A stretch of DNA of 27,181 bases from Nitrospinota bacterium. GTDB lineage: Bacteria > Nitrospinota > Nitrospinia > JACRGO01. The notes below the pieces were generated by a model. That model saw only the letters and a list, made by a program, of their open reading frames with translations. It had not been told where the DNA came from and ran no database searches. Every line of letters begins with the position of its first letter. Positions within the stretch are counted from its first letter, which is position 1. This document shows, in pieces, positions 9,070 through 16,508 of this stretch. The stretch covers positions 1 through 27,181 of the forward strand of contig JACRGO010000148.1 of the NCBI GenBank assembly GCA_016212295.1, written 5' to 3'. Made by a program: the position numbers and the translations under genes.

Positions 9070-9927
9070 ATGAAAAACTTATTCCTCACCTGGATCATGG
9101 CGGTTGTCCTTTGTTTTTATTCCGCTGTTTGCCACGCGGAGTATGGGCGCGTCCCGAAATCGGAGTTCGATCCAGAGACCATTAAAATCGATGAGGAAAA
9201 ATACCTCGGCTCTCCGGTTGAAAAGAATTATGTATTCATCAACGAAAAAGGCAGGGAATTCACCCTTGGAGACATGCTGGATAAGCCCCTTATACTGGTC
9301 CTGTCCTATTACGCCTGCGACGGGGTCTGTTCCGCTGTCAACGCCTCGCTGATGAACGCCTTGTCCGGCATTGGACTTAAACCCGGCCGGGACTACCGGG
9401 CGCTGACCGTTTCATTTGACAGAAATGACGGCCTGGAAAGTCTTGCCATGTTTAAAAAGCATCTCCAGATTCCAGAAAGACTTGGCGCGGCATGGGAGCT
9501 GGCCGTCGCTAAGAACTATAAAGACATGGAGAGTTTGACAAGGGGCCTGGGCTACAACTTTTTCTGGTCAACGCGGGACCGTATATTTTTCCATCCCAAT
9601 GCGCTGGTGTTTCTGTCGCCGGGCGGCAGGGTGGTCCGTTACCTCTACACGGCCGGCATGAGCAATAAAGACGTGGAGTTGTCCATTCTGGACGCATCCA
9701 GGGACCAGGCAGGCAAGTCCAATATAACCGACCTGGGGAGCGCCTTCTTGATCGCTTGTTACAGTTATAATTTCAAGGAAGGCAAGTATTCCTTGAACTA
9801 TCCTTTGTTCATCGGCGCCGGTTCCCTGTTGTCCGGGGTGGCGCTCCTCGGAATTTCCATGGTTGTCATGGCTAGACAGGGACGCAACCAAAAGAAAAAC
9901 AAAAAACAAATGGCAAATGACAAATAA
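9070..9927 (+). CDS. SCO1/SenC-type copper chaperone with C-terminal membrane anchor
   Basis: A 285-residue SCO-family thioredoxin fold. An N-terminal signal peptide ends at about CHA-E (residue 23). The copper site is present: Cys 83 and Cys 87 in YYACDGVCS, plus His 175 in FFHPNALVFL. A transmembrane helix lies at about residues 247-270, so the domain should sit in the periplasm and be tethered by its C-terminus. SCO proteins load copper into CuA of oxidase subunit II, which is encoded next. The start could be ATG 9061 or ATG 9070; the latter directly begins the signal peptide. The last codons (KKNKKQMANDK) are encoded by the left edge of an intergenic repeat, so the C-terminal tail may be a by-product of repeat insertion. 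Confidence 0.88.
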   Translation: MKNLFLTWIMAVVLCFYSAVCHAEYGRVPKSEFDPETIKIDEEKYLGSPVEKNYVFINEKGREFTLGDMLDKPLILVLSYYACDGVCSAVNASLMNALSGIGLKPGRDYRALTVSFDRNDGLESLAMFKKHLQIPERLGAAWELAVAKNYKDMESLTRGLGYNFFWSTRDRIFFHPNALVFLSPGGRVVRYLYTAGMSNKDVELSILDASRDQAGKSNITDLGSAFLIACYSYNFKEGKYSLNYPLFIGAGSLLSGVALLGISMVVMARQGRNQKKNKKQMANDK

Positions 9928-10042
9928 GTTCCAAGCTACAATTACTGAATGTCCAAAACAAGCCCATTTCCTTGTTTACCCATTGTAATTTTGGTTATTG
10001 AGATTTATTTGTTATTTGGCTATTGGGATTTGGAAATTCATA
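9900..10042. repeat. long imperfect inverted repeat (CAAATGACAAATAA type)
   Basis: The left arm, about 9903-9958 (CAAATGGCAAATGACAAATA...), pairs imperfectly with about 9970-10042 (...TTATTTGTTATTTGGC...). It overlaps the last codons and stop of the SCO gene and fills the gap before coxII. The high AT content contrasts with the flanking genes. Confidence 0.7.
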
Positions 10043-10130
10043 GCGAGGCGTGGCCGCAAGCAAAATAAAATTTCGATGTATTAAAGCGTTTGATGGTATT
10101 GTTACGTTCAAAAATCAGGAGGGCTCTTTC

Positions 10131-10844
10131 ATGAAAAAAATATTCATGGCCTTAACGGCCGCCTTCATGCTTCATACGGCTTCCGCCAAATCCGTTTTCG
10201 CCAACGAAGGGCGGAAGGCCGGGGCCATTGCCGACCCCGCCGAGGGCTGGAGCCGTCTATTTCACGAGGTGCTGGTGGACGTCACCATCATGGGGGTTAT
10301 TTTCGCCGCCATAACTATCTATTACATGCTGAAATACAAGAGGAAGAGTCCGGACCAGGTCGGAAGCTGCAAGAAGCTCAGCGCCGCGCAGATGTGGGGA
10401 TGGGCCTTGATCCCAGCTTTCGTTTTCATGGCGGATGATTTTTTCCTGGCGGCAAACACTTGGTCTCTATGGAACATATACCGCAAACCGCCGGCCGGGT
10501 CCTATGAGATAGAAGTGCGAGCGGAAATGTGGAGTTGGAATTTCATATATCCAGGTGGAGCGGCGGCAGTGAACGAATTGCGGGTCCCGGCCGGGAAACC
10601 CATAGCATTGAGAATGACCAGCAGCGACGTTGTTCACAGCCTTTATCTTTCTGACTTCAAGGTCAAGGAGGACTGCATGCCGGGCCGCGTGACTTATTAC
10701 TGGTTTTACCCAAAGGTCCCCGGGGAACACGTCCTGACCTGCACGGAGTATTGCGGCGCCATGCATTCCGGCATGTACGGCAAGGTCATAGTGATGCCGC
10801 AGGAGGAATTCGACAACTGGCTTAAAAAGGAGACAAAGGCATGA
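10131..10844 (+). CDS. cytochrome c oxidase subunit II (CuA type)
   Basis: A 237-residue subunit II with a signal peptide (about 1-25), two transmembrane helices (about 46-66 and 88-108) and a periplasmic cupredoxin domain. All CuA ligands are visible: His 169 (VVHS), Cys 204, Cys 208, His 212 and Met 215 in CTEYCGAMHSGM. The aromatic MWSW segment that takes electrons from cytochrome c is at about 133-136. No C-terminal cytochrome c domain exists, so this is not caa3. The start is the ATG at 10131, which has CAGGAGGG about 8 bases upstream; the frame continues to a GTG at 10050 without support. The stop overlaps the subunit I start (ATGA). Confidence 0.93.
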   Translation: MKKIFMALTAAFMLHTASAKSVFANEGRKAGAIADPAEGWSRLFHEVLVDVTIMGVIFAAITIYYMLKYKRKSPDQVGSCKKLSAAQMWGWALIPAFVFMADDFFLAANTWSLWNIYRKPPAGSYEIEVRAEMWSWNFIYPGGAAAVNELRVPAGKPIALRMTSSDVVHSLYLSDFKVKEDCMPGRVTYYWFYPKVPGEHVLTCTEYCGAMHSGMYGKVIVMPQEEFDNWLKKETKA

Positions 10845-12445
10845 GCGCGCATGTGAAATCTGGGTTCAAGGAATGGATTTTCACCACGGACCATAAGAGG
10901 ATAGGCATTCTCTACCTCGTGGGCTCAATCACCGCCTTTTGTCTATCCGGAATCATGGCCGTGCTGATCCGGCTGGAATTGTGGTCCCTTGGGCCGACCA
11001 TCACGGATGATCCCACAACCTACAACGTATGGCTGTATATGCACGGCGCGGTCATGATCCTGGGTTTCCAGATCCCGGCCCTGACAGGATGGTTCGCGAA
11101 TTACCTGGCGCCGCTTCAGATAGGGGCCAAGGACGTGGCCTTCCCAAGGCTCAACGCCTTCAGTCTGTGGCTGTTCTGGGCAGGGGTCGTGCTGGCCCTT
11201 CTGACCTTCGTTGTGCCGGACCCGCCGGACGTGATGTGGACCGGGTATCCGCCATATTCAGTCGTGACGTCCGGAAACACCGCCCTTTACTCCTTTACCG
11301 TCCTTGTCATGGGGTTCTCTTCCATCGCGGGCGGGATCAACCTGATCGCAACCATTATTTTCATGCGGGCGCCTGGGATGGCGTGGGGCAAGCTCAACAT
11401 GTTCATCTGGACCGTCCTGGCAGCCTTCACTATCCAGTTGATCTTTGTCCCGGTCCTTGGCTCGGCTGTGACAATGGTGCTCTTTGATAAATACCTGGGC
11501 GCCACCTTTTTCAATCCGGGAATGGGAGGAGACGTCCTCATCTACCAGAATCTATTTTGGTTTTACTCTCACCCGGCGGTCTATGTCATTCTCCTCCCCG
11601 GCATAGGCATGATTTTTGAGATAGTGGCCACCTTTTCCCGCAACCGCATATTCAATTTCAAGGTAGCGGTCTATGGCGGCGTGGGGGTCCTGGTCCTCAT
11701 CACCGGAGAGGTATGGGTGCACCACCTTTACACCTCCGGGCTTGCCGACTGGCTCAGGGTCTTTCAGATGGTCACCACGCTTATGATCAGCGTCCCGGTG
11801 GGGATTCTCATGATCAGCCTGGTGGGGACCTTGCGCGGAGGGGCCATTGATTACAAAACTCCCATGCTCTACGGAGTGGGGTTCATCTTCGTCTTTCTGG
11901 TTGGCGGCCTGACCGGCATTCCGCTAGCCATGGCCTCGCTGGACCTGGCCGTGCATGACACCCATTTCGTGGTGGCGCACTTCCACTTCGTAATGGCGGT
12001 GTCCATGACCTTCGCCATCATGGGCGGGACCTATTACCTCTTCCCCAAGATGAGCGGCAGGATGTACAGTGAGACCTTGGGCAGGACGGGGTTCTGGCTC
12101 TTCCTGATAGGGGTGTTCGTCACCTTCGGGACCATGTTCTTCGTGGGACTCGATGGAATGCCGAGACGCTATTACGATTACCAGATGTTCCCGCAACTGG
12201 AGAACCTTCATAAGGTGCAGACCATAGGGACCATGATCATCGGGCTTGCCGTGATCACCATTTTGATTTCGTGGATACACGGCTTGGTCGCTGGAGAGAA
12301 GGCCCCGAGCAATCCCTGGGGTTCGAGATCGCTGGAATGGGACACTACCTCTCCTCCCGGGCCCGGCAACTTCGGCGGACGGTCCATCGTCGTGCCGGAC
12401 GATTGGGACCCTTACTGTTACGATAAGCCTGGAAGAACTTTATGA
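10841..12445 (+). CDS. haem-copper oxidase subunit I, A family with YS motif
   Basis: A 534-residue, about twelve-helix oxidase subunit I. Ligands read by eye: low-spin haem His 68 and His 382, high-spin haem His 380, and CuB His 244, His 294 and His 295, with the cross-linking Tyr 248 (HPAVY). The Glu of HPEVY is replaced by Ala 246 while Tyr 242-Ser 243 precede the histidine, the signature of A2-type oxidases. The D-channel entrance Asp 98 and Asn 105 (KDVAFPRLN) are kept. In the K-channel segment the usual PTGxK reads PVGIL (Val 320, Leu 323), so the canonical Thr and Lys appear absent. The retained Tyr favours O2 over NO reduction. Coupled by ATGA overlaps to coxII upstream and ctaA downstream. 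Confidence 0.93.
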   Translation: MSAHVKSGFKEWIFTTDHKRIGILYLVGSITAFCLSGIMAVLIRLELWSLGPTITDDPTTYNVWLYMHGAVMILGFQIPALTGWFANYLAPLQIGAKDVAFPRLNAFSLWLFWAGVVLALLTFVVPDPPDVMWTGYPPYSVVTSGNTALYSFTVLVMGFSSIAGGINLIATIIFMRAPGMAWGKLNMFIWTVLAAFTIQLIFVPVLGSAVTMVLFDKYLGATFFNPGMGGDVLIYQNLFWFYSHPAVYVILLPGIGMIFEIVATFSRNRIFNFKVAVYGGVGVLVLITGEVWVHHLYTSGLADWLRVFQMVTTLMISVPVGILMISLVGTLRGGAIDYKTPMLYGVGFIFVFLVGGLTGIPLAMASLDLAVHDTHFVVAHFHFVMAVSMTFAIMGGTYYLFPKMSGRMYSETLGRTGFWLFLIGVFVTFGTMFFVGLDGMPRRYYDYQMFPQLENLHKVQTIGTMIIGLAVITILISWIHGLVAGEKAPSNPWGSRSLEWDTTSPPGPGNFGGRSIVVPDDWDPYCYDKPGRTL

Positions 12446-13368
12446 TGGGAAAGACTCTCGGCGCCGGGAAAATCTGCTATGTCCTTGGCCCGGCCGTGGT
12501 GTTCACCTATCTGCTCATGGTGATGGGAAACTTCGTCACCTCCACTGATTCCGGCCTGGCTTGTCCGGATTGGCCGCTTTGCCACGGGACAGTCACCCCG
12601 CCGCTGGAACTCAGCATCTGGTTCGAGTGGGGACACCGCCTGCTTGGGGCCTTTGCCGGGATACTGATTGTCCTTTCAACCGTCTTTGTGTGGCGGCATC
12701 ACAAGGGGGTCCCTCGATATCTGATGGGGGCCGTGACCGCTCTTCTGGTCTTCGGGGTCCTCATGGGAGGGGTGATAGTCATAACCGAGGCCCCGCACCT
12801 TGACAGCTTCGCGCGGGTGGCCATTGTCTCCTCCCATCTCCTCATATCCACCCTGGTCCTCATCTGCCTGATCTTCACCTTCCGTTACGTGGCGGTCCAG
12901 CGGGTCGTGATGGACAAGGCATATTACCCGCTCCTGTTCAGCGCGGTTTATCTAATGGTGGTCCTGGGGATACTGGTCCGGTATTCCGGCTCGTCCCTTG
13001 CCTGTCCTGATTTCCCGCTCTGCAACGGAGAGTTGATTCCCTCCTTTTCCGATTACGCGGTGGCCCTTCATTTTTCCCACAGGGTCTTTGCCGTGATCAT
13101 CATTCTGCTGAACATGGCCATACTTTACAGGGCGGTTAGGGAGGGCGAGGGAGTTATAGGATATATAGTGACCTTTTTCCTCGTGCTTCTACAGGCTTCC
13201 TTCGGAGTGTTGATCGTCTCCACCGGCATGTTTCTCCCCGTCATAGTCCTTCACGGCGCCACCGGCTTCCTGCTTCTGGCCTGGCTGGCCTATCAGTCAA
13301 TGCCTTATTTTTTTCAATACGCGCATAAAGCCAATGGCACATATCAAGAAACCGCGGGAGCATCTTAA
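12442..13368 (+). CDS. ctaA: haem A synthase (COX15/CtaA family)
   Basis: A 308-residue, about eight-helix membrane protein that oxidises the C8 methyl of haem O to make haem A for the adjacent oxidase. The two halves repeat, as in the family: TDSGLACPDWPLCHG (about 34-48) and GSSLACPDFPLCNG (about 180-193). Each is followed by a histidine helix (EWGHR at about 61-65, HFSHR at about 207-211). His residues near APHL and LHGATG provide the other ligand positions. Both halves keep a pair of cysteines. The start overlaps the subunit I stop by 4 bases, with GGAAGA upstream. A haem O synthase gene (ctaB) is not in the window. Confidence 0.92.
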   Translation: MMGKTLGAGKICYVLGPAVVFTYLLMVMGNFVTSTDSGLACPDWPLCHGTVTPPLELSIWFEWGHRLLGAFAGILIVLSTVFVWRHHKGVPRYLMGAVTALLVFGVLMGGVIVITEAPHLDSFARVAIVSSHLLISTLVLICLIFTFRYVAVQRVVMDKAYYPLLFSAVYLMVVLGILVRYSGSSLACPDFPLCNGELIPSFSDYAVALHFSHRVFAVIIILLNMAILYRAVREGEGVIGYIVTFFLVLLQASFGVLIVSTGMFLPVIVLHGATGFLLLAWLAYQSMPYFFQYAHKANGTYQETAGAS

Positions 13369-13529
13369 ATTAATTCCATTTGGAATGTTATCTCTTCTTT
13401 TATCTTTTAGTCGAAGTTGTTCCAGAGTGGTCAGTTTTTGATTTTAGCTCGCGGCTTTGCTACACTTATTTTGATTTGTTTTTATAAATAAAGCTGTTAT
13501 AAATTTCATAGGTTTTCTTTCCAAAAGCA
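13369..13529 (+). other. left boundary of accessory cassette, AT-rich non-coding
   Basis: Base composition drops to AT-rich right after the ctaA stop and stays so to about 14520. I see no gene here. TGGTCAGTTTTTGATT at about 13429-13444 vaguely recalls ends of some insertion sequences, but no matching end was found on the other side. Confidence 0.4.
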
Positions 13530-13746
13530 ATGAGTAAATTCCCAACCCTGACTAAACCGCCTATTTTAGAAGCTATAATCGAATTTCGTTTTCCTCCTAA
13601 TTACCCTTGATATAGATGTATTTACATATGAAACTGTCGAGGCAAAAAGAGAAACTATTGTGGACAAACTAAATAAGGCGCGCCATTACAAAAATGAGAT
13701 TTTCTTTAATTCATTAACAAAAAAAACTTTAGGACTATTAAAATAA
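13530..13746 (+). pseudogene. TIGR04255-like gene, internally deleted and frameshifted
   Basis: Two pieces of one gene are visible. ATG 13530 opens 26 codons (MSKFPTLTKPPILEAIIEFR...) that look like the N-terminus of the sporadically distributed TIGR04255 family, then hit TGA at 13608-13610. In the +1 frame from about 13606, a C-terminal piece reads LDIDVFTYETVEAKRE, then RHYKNEIFFNSLT, stopping at TAA 13744-13746. That is the usual family ending. Family members are about 250 residues, so roughly 180 residues are missing at the junction near 13605. The stop directly abuts the next start (TAAATG), the coupling expected of an originally intact cassette. Function of the family is unknown. Confidence 0.7.
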
Positions 13747-14256
13747 ATGGCAAAATCAAATGTGCTTTACCTCAGGGATTATTGCGCAGCATCCGCTAAA
13801 ACCGACGGAGTTAGTTCAGCTTCCGAGGATGCGGAGGTTCTATACGATAAAATACACGAAACAGACGGCGCTTTACAGGAAAGCAACCCCTCACGGATTA
13901 AAAATGATTCAATATGCGAACTTGCGGATGTGTTTTCCGAGGGGACTTCAGACGAATTAGACAAAGTACAAAATTCTAGTTTTAAAGAAGCTTTGCTTTT
14001 TTTGCAAAACTTTCCTTTTGAAGACTTCCCTAAACCTATGGTTCTTAGAGAACCTGACGGCTGCATAAGTTTAGATTGGGAAGTGGAAAAATATCCGGGG
14101 AATAATTTTTCCATTAGTTTTTCCGGCAATGGAACTGTCTATTACGCAGGAATGTTTCATAGTGGAGAGGATAATCATGGCAAGGCAATCTTTGATGGTT
14201 ACAACATACCTATGAGCATTATTTTAAATCTTCGGCTACTTTATGAGAAATTTTGA
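13747..14256 (+). CDS. hypothetical protein of TIGR04255-associated cassette
   Basis: A 169-residue soluble protein with no signal peptide or membrane helix. Residues 1-75 are low in conservation features and acidic. Residues about 90-160 carry a compact beta-rich pattern: FPKPMVLREPDGCISLDWE, then NFSISFSGNGTVYYAG and an HGKAIFDGYNIP segment. I recall such a domain (P-x-hydrophobic, DG, L-D/E-W, YAG) in proteins encoded beside TIGR04255 genes, but I cannot name a function. The frame itself shows no damage, unlike the genes on both sides. Codon use is AT-rich compared with the flanking oxidase genes, which suggests horizontal acquisition. It starts immediately after the preceding stop, and its end overlaps the next start by 14 bases. 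Confidence 0.65.
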   Translation: MAKSNVLYLRDYCAASAKTDGVSSASEDAEVLYDKIHETDGALQESNPSRIKNDSICELADVFSEGTSDELDKVQNSSFKEALLFLQNFPFEDFPKPMVLREPDGCISLDWEVEKYPGNNFSISFSGNGTVYYAGMFHSGEDNHGKAIFDGYNIPMSIILNLRLLYEKF

Positions 14257-14522
14257 CGAAAAGGAAATTTCTGGAACTATTGGCGGCGAAGAGCAAATAT
14301 CAAGATTCGTACGCCATGAAAATTATATCCGAAACAATCAGACATTGCGGCATGAAGCATTAGGCGACAGACTATCAAAAAAATGGTTTGCAAATTAAAT
14401 CTACTCCGGCGCGGCATCCGAGACATGCTGATGTGGTGAATTGGCCTGATCGAAAGGATTATCAAAAAATGATTGCAATGCGATTGGCTGAAACAGCGGA
14501 ATTGGAGCGCCCTAACCATTAA
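14243..14522 (+). pseudogene. third cassette gene, frameshifted at an A7 run
   Basis: ATG 14243 opens 51 codons, ending at TAA 14396-14398. Removing one A from the seven-A run at 14377-14383 restores a 92-residue frame to TAA 14520-14522; the 280-base span is exactly 3n+1. The restored C-terminus reads PRHADVVNWPDRKDYQKM then AMRLAETAELE. This resembles the 'PPRHANIVGWP...LALELAE' ending of small proteins I recall beside TIGR04255 genes. The N-terminal EEQISRFVRHENYI also fits that family, but the middle (about 30-40 residues) seems missing near RHEAL-GDRL. It therefore looks doubly damaged. A sequencing or assembly error in the homopolymer is the alternative for the frameshift. Confidence 0.65.
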
Positions 14523-14552
14523 CTACAAGAGTTACAACTATTTTTCGTGAGC

Positions 14553-14660
14553 ATGAACCTATCCCTTGAACAAAAAAAACGCCTCTTCGCATGGATAATG
14601 GGGGGGGTGACGGCCCTTCTCTTCGCCGCCGCCTGGGCAATGATCGCCTGGAGGTGGTGA
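14553..14660 (+). CDS. 35-residue single-helix membrane protein
   Basis: A short frame of 35 codons: a charged N-terminus (MNLSLEQKKR), then one hydrophobic helix (about residues 11-33: GGVTALLFAAAWAMIAW) ending RW-stop. Its TGA shares a base with the DUF420 start (TGATG, 14658-14662), which is strong positional evidence for a real coupled gene. It has GC-rich codons like the oxidase genes and unlike the cassette to its left. Small one-helix proteins accompany many haem-copper oxidases as accessory or subunit IV-like proteins; that role here is inference. The SD is weak. Confidence 0.65.
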   Translation: MNLSLEQKKRLFAWIMGGVTALLFAAAWAMIAWRW

Positions 14661-15064
14661 TGGATTTCCGTTGGCTGATATTCACCGGAAGCCAGACCAT
14701 AATCGGCGTCAGCGGCCTCTTGATCGTCACGGGCTTGGTCCTTATCAAGCAGGGCAGGAAGGAACTCCACAAAAAGGCCATGCTCTCGGCCACTTTTTTC
14801 GCCCTGATATTCGTTGCGCTCTACCTCATCCGGTCGGCGATGTTCCCCCACTCCAAGTACCAGGGAGGCCACAGGTCGCTGTACCTGTTCATAGTCGCCT
14901 CCCATACCCTTCTGGCCATTGTCAACGGCCCGATGGCGGTTGTCACCATATACCGCGCCCTGAAGGAGGATTTCGGCCGCCATAAAAAAATCGCGCCATA
15001 CACGGCCGGGGTATGGATTTATGTCGCCGCCACAGGCTGGATCATTTTCGCGTTCACGAAATAG
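14660..15064 (+). CDS. DUF420 membrane protein
   Basis: A 134-residue protein with four hydrophobic segments, matching DUF420 (YozB-type): the helix after MDFRWLIFTGSQTI, a KEL-HKKAM histidine turn (about residue 37), RSAMFPHSKYQGG (about 60-72), a helix with ASHTLLAIVNGP and a C-terminal GVWIYVAATGWIIF helix. DUF420 genes often lie beside cytochrome oxidase and SCO genes and are thought to help oxidase assembly, with conserved histidines that could bind haem or copper. The start is ATG 14660, overlapping the small upstream gene by one base. Together the pair looks like the displaced distal end of the oxidase operon, separated from ctaA by the accessory cassette. Confidence 0.82.
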   Translation: MDFRWLIFTGSQTIIGVSGLLIVTGLVLIKQGRKELHKKAMLSATFFALIFVALYLIRSAMFPHSKYQGGHRSLYLFIVASHTLLAIVNGPMAVVTIYRALKEDFGRHKKIAPYTAGVWIYVAATGWIIFAFTK

Positions 15065-15523
15065 ATACTGATAGTTCAGAGGGAGGGCAGGCGAAAACAA
15101 CAAAAATAAGAGATTTCTAAAAATGCCCGCACGAAGGTATCCAATCCACAATATTCCAAGCCGGGATTTCATCGCCTGATTATCCTGGCGCGCGATTTGG
15201 TTGCCTGCCTCTATCCCTTCGAGAGCCCGGAAGCGGTTGGGCCTATTGGAGGCCACGGAAAGAATGCTTGAAAAGATATCAATCAATATGATCCAGCCGC
15301 GCAGGCAATACCCCCTTCTTTGTTCAATATGCCGGATTTTCTCCTTTCAAAACCCATGAGGGACTTCGTTTTAGGAGTTTAGGCTGGAGACCGAGGGTTT
15401 TATAATGCTTCAGCCTACTCACCTAATACTTACTGCTCGTTACAGGCTTGCAACCTTTTTAATTTTATATTTCAAATTTTAAATTTCGTTGCCTTTAAAA
15501 AATGGAGCCCCCATTTAGCAGGA
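15065..15523. other. intergenic region between convergent operons, no gene seen
   Basis: The 459 bases lie between the ends of the oxidase locus (plus) and the Mrp gene (minus). A minus-strand open frame crosses it from a TTG at 15286 but continues antisense through DUF420 and resembles no family. A short stem AGGCTG...CAGCCT (about 15379-15416) is present without a U-tract. The right 60 bases are AT-rich. I see no RNA gene or convincing terminator. Confidence 0.5.
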
Positions 15524-16399
15524 TCACCCCTTTGAAATCAGGGCAGCCAGATTTTCCGCGATTTTCATGAATGCCTGGGCCGGGGCCGAATCCGGAGCGG
15601 CTGAAACAACCGGCTTGCCGGAATCGGAACCGGACATGACGTTAGGGTCAAGCGGCACCCTGCCTAAAAAGGGAAGCCCGAATTCCCCGGCCACCTTCTC
15701 CCCGCCTCCTTTTTTAAAGACGTCTATTTCCCCGTTGCAATGAGGGCAGACAAGGGAACTCATGTTCTCAACCACCCCGATATTTTTTATATTGCTCTCC
15801 CTGGCGAAATGGATCATCTTCCTGGCGTCCAGAAGGGCCACCTCCTGAGGGGTGGTCACCACCACGGCGGCTTCCACCTTGCCCATGAATTCGATGATGG
15901 TGATCTGCTCGTTGCCCGTGCCTGGGGGCAGGTCCACGAGAAAAAAATCAAGTTCTCCCCAACTTATGTTTCCCAGGAGTTCTATGATGAAATCGTATTT
16001 GACCGCGTCCCGCCATATAATGGGCATGTCCGGGTCCTCGATTAAAAATCCCAGTGACGCCACCCTGACCCCGGAATCCGTGATATGCGGTCCGATGCCG
16101 TCATCAACCCCCCGAAGCCTCACGCCTTCGATTCCCAGCATCTTGGGGATATTGGGGCCATGGATGTCGGCGTCCGCGAGTCCCACTTTGTAGCCCAGCC
16201 GCGCAAGGGCGAGGGCGAGGTTCGTGGTGACAGTGCTCTTCCCTACTCCGCCCTTATTGCTTCCCACGAGCACCTTGTGCTTGATTTTGGCCATCCTGTC
16301 CCCCACCCTCCAGCGGTTATGCTCTGTTTTATCAAGGGCGCAGGACTCCATTTTTTCGCACATATCGCAAGTGACCGGCAACCGGCATTTTTCAGACAT
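15524..16399 (-). CDS. Mrp/NBP35-type Fe-S cluster carrier P-loop ATPase
   Basis: A 291-residue ApbC/Mrp/NBP35-family protein that carries and transfers Fe-S clusters in the cytoplasm. It has a deviant Walker A, NKGGVGKST (about residues 48-56), DADIHGPNIPKMLG switch I, a DLPPGTGNEQ Walker B-like segment and the LVCPHC pair of cluster-binding cysteines. An extra N-terminal cysteine motif, CRLPVTCDMCEKMESC, is a potential second cluster site, as in NBP35-like members. The start is ATG 16399, with GGAGAAGG just upstream; the frame extends to 16450 without SD. Its position at the end of the molybdoenzyme cluster suggests cluster supply to NxrA/NxrB or the ferredoxin, which is inference. Confidence 0.9.
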   Translation of the reverse strand: MSEKCRLPVTCDMCEKMESCALDKTEHNRWRVGDRMAKIKHKVLVGSNKGGVGKSTVTTNLALALARLGYKVGLADADIHGPNIPKMLGIEGVRLRGVDDGIGPHITDSGVRVASLGFLIEDPDMPIIWRDAVKYDFIIELLGNISWGELDFFLVDLPPGTGNEQITIIEFMGKVEAAVVVTTPQEVALLDARKMIHFARESNIKNIGVVENMSSLVCPHCNGEIDVFKKGGGEKVAGEFGLPFLGRVPLDPNVMSGSDSGKPVVSAAPDSAPAQAFMKIAENLAALISKG

Positions 16400-16458
16400 A
16401 CCTTCTCCTGTTTTAAAATGGTGATAGTTAATAGCTCGGCTTAGACGCAACCAAATTG

Positions 16459-16508
16459 AAGTGACGAGTAACGAGTATCTTTATTCCTCTACTTGTCACT
16501 CGTTACTT
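16459..16508. repeat. short inverted repeat (GTGACGAGTAACGAGT type)
   Basis: The arms at 16459-16476 and 16491-16508 match as reverse complements at about 15 of 18 positions. The right arm covers the stop codon of the minus-strand TorD-like gene (16503-16505), so the element may have altered its last codons. Confidence 0.65.

Noticed and set aside
10131-10844. caa3-type subunit II with fused cytochrome c
   Set aside because: The protein ends shortly after the CuA motif and has no CxxCH haem-binding motif.
13420-13450. Possible insertion-sequence end (TGGTCAGTTTTTGATT)
   Set aside because: Only a vague resemblance; no partner inverted repeat or transposase was found near the cassette.
14519-15286. 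255-codon open frame on the minus strand
   Set aside because: It is antisense to the well-supported small membrane protein and DUF420 genes, starts at a TTG and resembles no family.
15340-15440. Possible structured RNA between the convergent operons
   Set aside because: Only a 6-bp stem is visible; no known riboswitch or small RNA core could be recognised.
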